From JANRKT01 sp033763355 (GTDB lineage Bacteria; Bacteroidota; Bacteroidia; Chitinophagales; Chitinophagaceae), in NCBI GenBank assembly GCA_033763355.1, contig JANRKT010000096.1, forward strand, positions 1 through 5,333: a DNA stretch of 5,333 nucleotides. The letters are read 5' to 3'. The notes under the pieces are model-generated. The model was not told the DNA's origin, did no database searches, and saw only the letters and a list, made by a program, of their open reading frames with translations. A program made the position numbers and the translations under genes. Below, piece by piece: positions 1 through 5,333 of the stretch (the first letter of the stretch is position 1; each line of letters begins with the position of its first letter).

Positions 1-960
1 AATACCAATGGTTATATAGAGTTTAATATCCAGTTTGTAACTGCGGGCACAAGTACACCTGTTGTACAAACTATGGTGGCTGCCACTCCGATTGATGTTG
101 ACGGCGATAATAATGTAAAAGAATTTGACCAGATACAAAGGGTAAATGGTGTGGTTGATTATAATGTTACAGGCCTTGAACTTTCTATAAGCTATGCTTC
201 AGGATGGTTTACAGGGACCAATATCGGGGGTGTTGATTACTCCGGCATTGATACCAGCGCAAAAGGTGTAATGTTTACCGTTATCAATACCAATTTATCT
301 TCTTTCAGGATAAGAACAGGTGTGAACAATCAGGGCGGCAGTAACGTAAACAGGCTGAGGAGTGTTTACTTCAGGAGGTTTATCTACCCCGTTTCTGCAC
401 TGCTTCCGTTAAGCCACCTTATTTCTTTTACAGGTGCTGCAGGCAGCAATAAGGTTAATCTTAACTGGGAACTGGCATCTGGCCATTCTTTCATCAAAGT
501 AATTGTGGAAAGAAGTGAAAACGGAAACACTTTTATTGCCGTAAATGAAACGACAGTTGTATCCGCTGACAAAAATATTAAAGCATCTTATACCGATTTT
601 AAAATAAACGACGGTAATGTTTACTACCGCTTAAAAATGATAACTGTTGCCGGTAAAACCGAATACAGCAATGTGCTTGTATTTAAAAGCGGAAACAGTA
701 ACAGTGCAAAACAGATAAAAGTTTATCCTACTGCCATACAATCATCTGTTGCCGTAAATGTAACAACAGAAAACAGCGGTTCTGCTGTATTTCAAATAGC
801 TGATTATTCAGGCCGGATAGTTTACCAGCAGGCTGTTAACCTTCAGGCAGGCAACAACAGCGTAGCTGTACAGGGTTTGGATAAGCTGATGAAAGGAAAT
901 TATATCGCACTGGTAAAACAGGGCAACAGCGTTCAGCAGCAAAAAGTAGTGAAACTTTAA
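1..960 (+). CDS. T9SS-secreted protein with C-terminal sorting domain, 5' partial
   Basis: The reading frame is open from the first base to a TAA at 958-960, giving 319 visible codons. The ATG at 73 is internal: the 24 codons before it align with residues 99-122 of the complete paralogue that starts at 1096, so about 98 N-terminal residues, including the signal peptide, lie outside the window. In order, the visible part holds the C-terminal half of a beta-rich domain of unknown function (to about residue 130, ending RLRSVYFRRF), a fibronectin-like module (about 142-229, with LNWELAS, VERSENG and VYYRLK), and a T9SS type A sorting domain (about 237-319, starting IKVYPT and ending in a GNYIALVK strand and a KVVKL tail). 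Such tails direct export across the outer membrane and are usually removed there, with the cargo released or anchored on the surface. The role of the N-terminal domain is not recognised. Family-level assignment is secure; function is unknown. Confidence 0.93.
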   Translation, partial: NTNGYIEFNIQFVTAGTSTPVVQTMVAATPIDVDGDNNVKEFDQIQRVNGVVDYNVTGLELSISYASGWFTGTNIGGVDYSGIDTSAKGVMFTVINTNLSSFRIRTGVNNQGGSNVNRLRSVYFRRFIYPVSALLPLSHLISFTGAAGSNKVNLNWELASGHSFIKVIVERSENGNTFIAVNETTVVSADKNIKASYTDFKINDGNVYYRLKMITVAGKTEYSNVLVFKSGNSNSAKQIKVYPTAIQSSVAVNVTTENSGSAVFQIADYSGRIVYQQAVNLQAGNNSVAVQGLDKLMKGNYIALVKQGNSVQQQKVVKL

Positions 961-1095
961 TGCGAATGATCTTTTGATAAAATCATTAAATTTTAAGTCT
1001 TCATAATAAAAAACAACATCCTCTTAAAAACCCATCCATAAAAGTCCTTATAAAAACCATTCGTACACTTTCTATAACCCTTGAAAACGTAACTT

Positions 1096-2358
1096 ATGAA
1101 AGCGAATGGTACACTTAAAACACTTGTTCTGTTCTTTATTGTACTGGCAGTGGCCGGTACACAGTCAAAAGTTCTATCTCAGCCTGATTACGATTTCCGT
1201 AACCCTGTATTGCAAAGCGGAACAAGCAACTCTATAGGAGCGGTTTACCGTTTTCCTAACATTAAAACAGGGTATGATGCCCTTGTTCAGATCACTAACA
1301 TGACGAATGGCGTCACCCTCTTCAGGATTGACCGTACTTCTGACGGTTTCCAGGAAGCATTTCAGCCAGAAATAAGGGTTCCTGCAAGCAGTAACGGCTA
1401 TGTTGAATTCCAGGTTACTTTTGTTACCACCGGCACAAATACTCCTGCAACACAATCGGAAATAGCTGTTACCCCTATTGACGTTGATGGTGGCGGTGGC
1501 AGTGGCCTGCTTTATGAATTTGACCAGATCAACATGGGCGGGGGCTATCTTAATTATAACCTTGTATATACCGAACTTACCTTTACTTATGCCGGAGCTG
1601 CCTGGTACACTGGTAAAAACAATACCAATATTGTGTATAACGGAATTGACACGGTACAGCAGAGTGTAATGTTTACCGTTACCAATAACAACCTCAGTAC
1701 GTTTACGGTACGGGTTGGAGCAGATAACCAGTCCAATTCCCTCCAAACCCGTTTAAGGAGCCTTTACTTTAAAAGATTCAATTTTCTTGGTGGCCTCCTT
1801 GCAGATAACGGCCTGTTTAAATTCCAGGCTGTGAGGAAACAAAATACGGTTGACCTTTACTGGGAGCTTTCTGCAAAAGCAAATTATAAGAATGTTACTG
1901 TTGAAAGGGCAAATACAGCCGGCCAGTTTTCTGCAATCGGCAATATAAATATCAGCCCTTCCGGTAATAGCGCCATCTCCGGCAGCTTTACTGATGCTGC
2001 TGAAGTCAATGGTTCTGTGTATTACAGGTTAAAGCTTGTATCAGTAAATGATAAATCAAGCTACAGCGAAGTGCTGGTGATAAAAGGTAAAACAGCCAAC
2101 GTAAAATCATTCCAGGTTTACCCCACTGTTATCAGCAGTTCAGCCAATATCAGCATACATTCGGCCACCCGCCAGCAGGCTTCATTTATGGTGGTGGATT
2201 ATTCAGGAAAAGTGATAAAACAGCAAAATCTTAATATAGCCGAAGGAATTAATAGTTTTCATGAAGGAAATTTTAATAATTTGCCCGGAGGTACTTATAT
2301 TGCTGTGCTAAAAACAAACGACGGAGTCTATAACCAAAAAATACTTGTACGTAATTAG
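1096..2358 (+). CDS. T9SS-secreted protein with C-terminal sorting domain, paralogue of the upstream gene
   Basis: This is a complete 420-residue secreted protein. The ATG at 1096 is chosen because it begins a good signal peptide: Lys2 and Lys8, then a hydrophobic core at about 9-20. Cleavage is likely before Gln29 (VLS/QPDYDF) or after AVA at 20. No Shine-Dalgarno is visible, which is usual in this phylum. Residues 30-230 form a beta-rich domain of unknown function, containing AVYRFPNIKTG, AFQPEIRV, TPIDVDGG and RLRSLYFKRF. Residues 245-330 form a fibronectin-like module (VDLYWELS, VTVERA, VYYRLKLVS). Residues 337-420 are a T9SS type A sorting domain (FQVYPTVISSS, VDYSGKVI, GGTYIAVLK). It lies 135 bases after the upstream paralogue in the same direction and matches it along the whole visible length, so tandem duplication is the simplest origin. 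The two may be co-transcribed. The strong hairpin at 2385 ends the unit. I recognise no catalytic motif; an adhesive or surface role is only a guess. Confidence 0.93.
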   Translation: MKANGTLKTLVLFFIVLAVAGTQSKVLSQPDYDFRNPVLQSGTSNSIGAVYRFPNIKTGYDALVQITNMTNGVTLFRIDRTSDGFQEAFQPEIRVPASSNGYVEFQVTFVTTGTNTPATQSEIAVTPIDVDGGGGSGLLYEFDQINMGGGYLNYNLVYTELTFTYAGAAWYTGKNNTNIVYNGIDTVQQSVMFTVTNNNLSTFTVRVGADNQSNSLQTRLRSLYFKRFNFLGGLLADNGLFKFQAVRKQNTVDLYWELSAKANYKNVTVERANTAGQFSAIGNINISPSGNSAISGSFTDAAEVNGSVYYRLKLVSVNDKSSYSEVLVIKGKTANVKSFQVYPTVISSSANISIHSATRQQASFMVVDYSGKVIKQQNLNIAEGINSFHEGNFNNLPGGTYIAVLKTNDGVYNQKILVRN

Positions 2359-2384
2359 TTATACCCTGAGCCCTAAATCAACAG

Positions 2385-2414
2385 ACCCCGGGATTCTTCC
2401 CGGGGTTATTTTTT
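2385..2414 (+). terminator. Intrinsic terminator between convergent genes
   Basis: A perfect 9-bp stem pairs ACCCCGGGA (2385-2393) with TCCCGGGGT (2398-2406) around the loop TTCT, and is followed by a T-rich tract reaching 2414. It lies 26 bases after the stop of the second T9SS gene and fits a rho-independent terminator for plus-strand transcription. The T-tract overlaps the msrA stop codon (2413-2415). Read on the minus strand, the stem is followed only by CTGTTGATT, so it is probably weaker for msrA, although it may still act in both directions. Confidence 0.9.
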
Positions 2415-3078
2415 ACTGCTTCAGCTTATGCTTAAATACCTTTTCAAACTTTTCCAGCTTGGGCCTGATTACAAAATAGCAGTAGGGCTGTGAGCCGTTG
2501 TTATTGTAATAATTCTGGTGGTAGTTTTCAGCCACATAAAAATTTTTAAAAGGCTCCACTGCTGTTACAATAGGCTTATTGAAAGCCCCGCTTTTATCCA
2601 GCTCTGCTTTGTAGTGCTCCGCTTTTTTCTTTTGCTCTTCGTTGTGATAAAAAATTACGCTCCGGTATTGCGGGCCCACATCATTTCCCTGCCTGTTCAA
2701 TGTGGTGGGGTCATGTGTTTGCCAGAATATTTCAAGTATTTCATCATAGCTCAGTTTGGAAGGGTCATACTCTATCTGGCATACTTCTGCATGGCCGGTA
2801 TTTTTTTCACAAACCTGTTCATAGGTTGGGTTTTCTACATGCCCGCCGCTGTAACCGCTGGTTACTTTAATTACCCCGTTCAATTGCTGAAAAATAGCTT
2901 CAGTGCACCAGAAACAACCGTTGCCAAACGTAACCTTTTCTGTCTTCATATTTGCTGTAGTTTTTGTAGCTGTTAGTTTTTGCGTTTTGGGGCTTTCCTT
3001 CTGTGCACACGAAAGCAGCGAAAAAATCACCATTGCCGCACCAAATATTGAAGTCCTCATAATAAATTGCTTTTTCAT
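2413..3078 (-). CDS. msrA: Peptide-methionine (S)-S-oxide reductase MsrA, lipoprotein form
   Basis: MsrA reduces the S-epimer of methionine sulfoxide in proteins and free methionine back to methionine. The 221-residue product has the family's hallmarks: GCFWC at 54-58 with catalytic Cys55, GYSGG at 75-79, GHAE at 95-98 (Glu98 assists catalysis), Asp133 and GPQYRS at 135-140, and a likely resolving Cys200 in QPYC near the C-terminus. The reductase domain begins at about residue 47. It is preceded by a lipoprotein signal peptide (hydrophobic 11-22, lipobox LLSC with Cys24) and a short Lys/Thr-rich linker, so the enzyme should be membrane-anchored outside the cytoplasm. The start at 3078 is preferred because AAGG sits 7 bases upstream; Met7 would keep the lipobox, and Met44 would give a cytoplasmic form. 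No MsrB domain is fused or adjacent. It is convergent with the T9SS pair and divergent from the PPC-domain gene. Confidence 0.96.
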   Translation of the reverse strand: MKKQFIMRTSIFGAAMVIFSLLSCAQKESPKTQKLTATKTTANMKTEKVTFGNGCFWCTEAIFQQLNGVIKVTSGYSGGHVENPTYEQVCEKNTGHAEVCQIEYDPSKLSYDEILEIFWQTHDPTTLNRQGNDVGPQYRSVIFYHNEEQKKKAEHYKAELDKSGAFNKPIVTAVEPFKNFYVAENYHQNYYNNNGSQPYCYFVIRPKLEKFEKVFKHKLKQ

Positions 3079-3121
3079 TTTATGACCTTGTAAATATGAT
3101 GCAAGTTACAGCCTTAAACAA

Positions 3122-3141
3122 CCGGGTTTTGGTAAGCCCGG
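3122..3141. other. Hairpin in the divergent msrA / PPC-gene intergenic region
   Basis: CCGGGTTT (3122-3129) pairs with AAGCCCGG (3134-3141), including one G-T wobble, around a TGGT loop. It gives an 8-bp GC-rich stem in otherwise A/T-rich DNA. It lies 44 bases upstream of the msrA start and 97 bases upstream of the PPC-gene start. No T-run follows on either strand, so it is not a standard terminator. The CCGG at 3138-3141 could alternatively pair with the CCGG at 3147-3150. It might be an operator or a leader structure; the sequence does not decide this. Confidence 0.45.
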
Positions 3142-3237
3142 CGACACCGGCCCGCTTTTAAAAATCCTTTAACAGCATACTTATTTACGCAGCCGGCATT
3201 ACATGAATTGGTAAACAAATGTAAAAATGAAAAACTG

Positions 3238-3720
3238 ATGATAAAAAAGCCCCTTTTTACACCACTTATTGTTTGTAGTTTAGTGCTTGCGGCCTGCAGT
3301 ACATCGCCCATGCAGCGAAAAACACATGCCATTCGTTTAAAGCCGGGAGAGGAATTAAAAAAATCCCTTCAGCAGTTTGTTGCTGAAAAGAATATCAAGG
3401 CCGGCTGGATGATAACAGCAGCCGGCAGTTTAACGCAATACAGTCTCAGGTTTGCCAATCAGCCTGCCGCTGCTTCAGGCAAAGGCCATTTTTAAATCCT
3501 TTCCCTTACAGGCACATTAAGTATAAATGGTTCGCACCTTCATCTTGCAGTGGCAGACAGTACAGGTAAAGCCACTGGCGGGCATTTGCTGGATGGCTGC
3601 ATCATTTATACCACGGCAGAAATAGTGATAGGGGAGAGCGGTGAATTTATTTTTACCCGTGAGAAAGATGGCACTACAGAATGGGAGGAGTTGCAGGTAA
3701 AATACAAGAATGAAAAATGA
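3238..3720 (+). pseudogene. PPC/DUF296-domain lipoprotein interrupted by one in-frame TAA
   Basis: The frame encodes 160 codons and resembles the PPC (DUF296) fold, which in bacteria forms small trimeric proteins of poorly known function and in plants occurs in AT-hook DNA-binding proteins. Recognisable parts are RLKPGEELKKSL (33-44), IKAGWMITAAGSL (53-65), LRFANQ (70-75), LTGTLS (90-95), GSHLHLAVAD (98-107), GGHLLDGCIIYTTAEIVIGE (114-133) and FTRE (139-142). Codon 86 (3493-3495) is TAA in the sequence F-stop-ILSLTGTLS, where relatives typically read FEILSLTGTLS, so one G-to-T change of a GAA codon explains it. The 74 codons after it are intact and contain no ATG for re-initiation. A truncated 85-residue product would lose the conserved His-containing strands. 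The ATG at 3238 is preferred over a TTG at 3208 because it starts a lipoprotein signal peptide directly (MIKK, hydrophobic core, lipobox LAAC with Cys20). Sequencing error or readthrough are alternatives to a true pseudogene. Confidence 0.85.
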
Positions 3721-3899
3721 AAGTGGCTGCCTTTTTAAAAAAAATTCTCAGCGTTGAAAACCTTTTATTGTTAATACCTTTTCCTTTTTGTTTTCTGTTA
3801 TCAGTGATAGTGGGTAATACCGCACCTGATATTCATTGTTCTTTTCAGGTAAAATATTATCACTGTTGTTGTATCACTGCTCTCCACTATAATTTGTAG
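3717..3899 (+). CDS. Possible 60-residue membrane peptide overlapping the PPC-gene stop (doubtful)
   Basis: The ATG at 3717 overlaps the TGA of the preceding frame (ATGA), a geometry typical of translational coupling. The first 33 residues look membrane-like: a Lys-containing start (FLKKIL), then a hydrophobic stretch (about 17-32, LLLLIPFPFCFLLSVI). The C-terminal part (FQVKYYHCCCITALHYNL) looks random, and its last 26 bases overlap the end of the minus-strand oxidoreductase gene. I recognise no family. It may be a real small membrane peptide, the N-terminal stub of a decayed gene, or a chance ORF. If the upstream TAA blocks translation, coupling would also be lost. Confidence 0.22.
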   Translation: MKVAAFLKKILSVENLLLLIPFPFCFLLSVIVGNTAPDIHCSFQVKYYHCCCITALHYNL

Positions 3900-3904
3900 T
3901 GATA
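3802..3904. repeat. Cluster of short direct and inverted TATCACTG repeats
   Basis: The 8-mer TATCACTG occurs at 3858-3865 and 3872-3879. Its exact complement CAGTGATA lies at 3802-3809, and AGTGATA (7 of 8) at 3898-3904. TATCACT (3872-3878) can pair with AGTGATA (3898-3904) around a 19-base loop, and the copy at 3802 can pair with either direct copy. The cluster spans the stop codon and 3' flank of the minus-strand oxidoreductase gene, in its convergent junction with the PPC gene. It could stabilise or end the 3' end of the transcript. Neither strand has a clean stem followed by a T-run, so its role is uncertain. Confidence 0.4.
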
Positions 3905-4863
3905 ACAATCTTGCCCTTAACAGCCCCTGTCCCGAAATACCGGAATGCACCGGCCACTTCGTATAAAGTAAAAAGTTTATCAATAACAGGCACCACTTTG
4001 CCTTCTTCAAAAAGGCTGCTGAGGTTATCCAGGTCATTTCTGTTGGGCTTATATCCCATGAGGCCTAATTTTTTGCCGGCAAGCCGGGACAACAAAGGCC
4101 CGAAAAGCATCAGTTGTACCAGCAGCCCTCCCATTGAACCACCGATCATGGCAAATACGCCGCCGGGTTTTAATGCCCGCTTGTAATCAGGTATCCTGCG
4201 GTGTGCAATCACATCCAGTATCTTGTCATATTGCCGTCCGTTGCATGTATAGTCTTCCTTTTTGTAATCTATAAGATGGTCTGCGCCAAGTTTGCGGAGC
4301 AAATCAAATTTATCTGCATTGTCCACGCAGGTTACTTCTGCACCGCACATTTTCGCATACTGTAAGGCAAGTGTACCCACGCCACCGCCTGCGCCATTGA
4401 TCAGTATTTGCTGCCCCTGTTTTATCTCTCCTTTGTAGCGAAGCCCTTGTAAGGCCAGAAGCCCGGCCTGCGGCAGAGCAGCCGCCTGTTCAAATGACAT
4501 GGCCGGAGATTTTTTTGCCAAAAGTTTTTCAGGAACAGTAACATATTCGGCAAAACCGCCAAAGCCGTTGCCGGCAATATCTCCGAATACTTCATCTCCG
4601 GGTCTGAAATTGGTAACATTTTTGCCAGCCACTTCAACCTTTCCGGCAATATCAGCGCCTAGTATTTTATAACGTGGTTTCAGCAACCCGCCTATGAGAC
4701 GTACAATAAAATGTTTGCCATGCAACTGGTCCCAGTCCCATGAGTTTACAGATGCTGCATAAATTTTTACCAGTACTTCATTTTCGTTCGGAACTGGTTT
4801 TTCCACTTCTTTCAACTGAAGTACATCAGGCTGGCCGTATCGGGTGTAAACTGCTGCTTTCAT
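3874..4863 (-). CDS. Zinc-less medium-chain NAD(P)-dependent dehydrogenase / quinone oxidoreductase
   Basis: The 329-residue protein matches the medium-chain dehydrogenase/reductase superfamily, quinone-oxidoreductase branch, in both length and motif order. The GroES-like catalytic domain runs over about 1-125: MKAAVYTRYG start, PNENEVLVKIYAASVN at 25-40, ILGADIAGKV at 67-76, RPGDEVFG at 87-94. The Rossmann domain follows with LINGAGGGVGTLALQYAK (154-171, dinucleotide loop GAGGGVG at 157-163), KLGADHLIDY (191-200) and LKPGGVFAMIGG (231-242). The C-terminus has VVPVIDKLF (290-298) and the typical AVKGKIVI ending (314-321). The structural-zinc cysteine cluster and catalytic-zinc ligands of alcohol dehydrogenases are absent, so NAD(P)H-linked reduction of quinones or activated alkenes is likely; the substrate cannot be told. 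The ATG at 4863 gives the standard family start. It lies 89 bases downstream of the DUF1801-type gene in the same direction, so the two may be co-transcribed. Confidence 0.94.
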   Translation of the reverse strand: MKAAVYTRYGQPDVLQLKEVEKPVPNENEVLVKIYAASVNSWDWDQLHGKHFIVRLIGGLLKPRYKILGADIAGKVEVAGKNVTNFRPGDEVFGDIAGNGFGGFAEYVTVPEKLLAKKSPAMSFEQAAALPQAGLLALQGLRYKGEIKQGQQILINGAGGGVGTLALQYAKMCGAEVTCVDNADKFDLLRKLGADHLIDYKKEDYTCNGRQYDKILDVIAHRRIPDYKRALKPGGVFAMIGGSMGGLLVQLMLFGPLLSRLAGKKLGLMGYKPNRNDLDNLSSLFEEGKVVPVIDKLFTLYEVAGAFRYFGTGAVKGKIVITTNYSGEQ

Positions 4864-4952
4864 TTAATGCTGCTTTAATGATGACCGGAACATGAACCAT
4901 TGCTGCAAACGCCGGCAGGGAGCAGCTTTTTTATTTTAGATGAATGACAGGT

Positions 4953-5333
4953 TTACTTGTCAATATTTTTTACTAATTCTTCTATAATACTTTTCAATGC
5001 TTTCTCTTTGCTTTTAACATCTTCAATACTTTTAAAAGAAAGAAGCCTCCTGCCATCTTTATAGTCGCCTTCCAGAATGTTTGTGGTATCTTTTACACTT
5101 GCTCCCCGTAAAAATATTATCCGTAAAGTATCCTTTTTAAATAAATTGCTTCCTGCAATATATCTCTTATAGTCCTTTAGGTTAAACGGTTTCATTTTTC
5201 CGGTATAATAAAATACAGGGGCATTATAAAAAATGCCTTCACCAATTTCCGGGTGCACACGTAAAATAAATTTCCTGAAATATTGCAGCACATCCTTCAG
5301 GGGGTAAACCAGGTTTTGCATAAACTCATCTAC
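4953..5333 (-). CDS. DUF1801 (YdhG-like) domain protein, 5' partial
   Basis: The frame is open from the right edge to a TAA at 4953-4955, giving 127 visible codons. An ATG exists at 5321, but the codons before it read Val-Asp-Glu-Phe, and VDEFM followed by PLKDVLQ resembles the usual start of the domain (VDxY/F...HPLK), so the true start is probably beyond the window. Visible features are an N-terminal helix, HPEIGEGIFYNAPVFYYTG (28-46, corresponding to the family's KWNAPSF-type core), a central strand LRIIFLRGAS (71-80), and a Lys/Glu-rich C-terminal helix (about 103-127). No signal peptide or membrane segment is visible, so it is likely cytoplasmic. DUF1801 proteins are small alpha/beta proteins without an established activity, and I assign no function. 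Confidence 0.82.
   Translation of the reverse strand, partial: VDEFMQNLVYPLKDVLQYFRKFILRVHPEIGEGIFYNAPVFYYTGKMKPFNLKDYKRYIAGSNLFKKDTLRIIFLRGASVKDTTNILEGDYKDGRRLLSFKSIEDVKSKEKALKSIIEELVKNIDK

Noticed and set aside
965..987. A/T-rich hairpin after the first T9SS gene (AATGA/TCATT plus TTTT/AAAA around a GAT loop, with a 2-base bulge)
   Set aside because: The stem is short, bulged and nearly all A-T, with no proper T-run after it; likely chance in A/T-rich DNA, so not called as a terminator.
1010..1095. Search for a Bacteroidota-type promoter (TAnnTTTG at -7, TTG at -33) before the second T9SS gene
   Set aside because: Only imperfect matches such as TACACTTTC and TAACCCTTG are present, so no promoter is called.
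1174..1746. 190-codon open frame on the minus strand inside the second T9SS gene
   Set aside because: The opposite strand is a clear homologous protein throughout; this frame shows no recognisable motif and is a shadow.
2518..2976. 152-codon plus-strand open frame over msrA
   Set aside because: It is antisense to the conserved MsrA coding sequence; its apparent Phe/Cys-rich hydrophobic character comes from the complement of real codons.
3061..3078. Possible surface-export signal after the MsrA lipobox (Cys-Ala-Gln-Lys-Glu-Ser)
   Set aside because: It has only a loose likeness to the charged lipoprotein export signals described in some Bacteroidota, which is too weak to predict surface exposure.
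4901..4935. GCTGC/GCAGC inverted repeat followed by a T-run on the plus strand
   Set aside because: It faces away from both flanking minus-strand genes and has only 5 bp with a 15-base loop; no plus-strand gene precedes it, so it is not called as a terminator.
4946..4961. Imperfect palindrome GACAGGTTTACTTGTC at the end of the DUF1801-type gene
   Set aside because: It overlaps the coding end, has one mismatch and a 2-base loop, and no supporting context for an operator or terminator.

Overview
The window looks like a chromosomal segment of a member of the Bacteroidota, plausibly a Chitinophagaceae-type environmental bacterium. Three things point there: two secreted proteins ending in type IX secretion (T9SS) sorting domains, a system largely confined to this phylum; Shine-Dalgarno signals that are absent or weak before most starts; and moderate GC with A/T-rich intergenic DNA. 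The genus is inference only.

Layout. Positions 1-2358 hold two tandem plus-strand paralogues. The first is cut by the left edge. The second is complete at 420 codons. Each has an N-terminal beta-rich domain of unknown function, a fibronectin-like module and a C-terminal T9SS type A sorting domain. A strong intrinsic terminator (2385-2414) closes this pair. Convergent to it is msrA (2413-3078, minus strand), encoding a methionine sulfoxide reductase A with a lipoprotein signal peptide. A divergent 159-base gap with one clear hairpin separates msrA from a plus-strand gene (3238-3720) for a PPC/DUF296-domain lipoprotein. That gene is interrupted by a single in-frame TAA, where the family normally has a glutamate, and is otherwise intact. 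A doubtful 60-codon membrane-type ORF (3717-3899) starts inside its stop codon. The right part carries two minus-strand genes: a zinc-less medium-chain NAD(P)H-dependent dehydrogenase/quinone oxidoreductase (3874-4863), and a DUF1801-type protein (4953 to the right edge) whose start lies outside the window.

Functional picture. Most products on the left and centre are predicted to leave the cytoplasm: two T9SS cargo proteins and two lipoproteins. The right-hand pair are small cytoplasmic proteins. MsrA and the oxidoreductase are both redox-related, but nothing in the sequence ties them into one pathway. I see no mobile element, CRISPR array, RNA gene or defence system. The points most worth checking are the nonsense-interrupted PPC lipoprotein, the tandem T9SS paralogues, and a cluster of TATCACTG repeats at the convergent end of the oxidoreductase gene.
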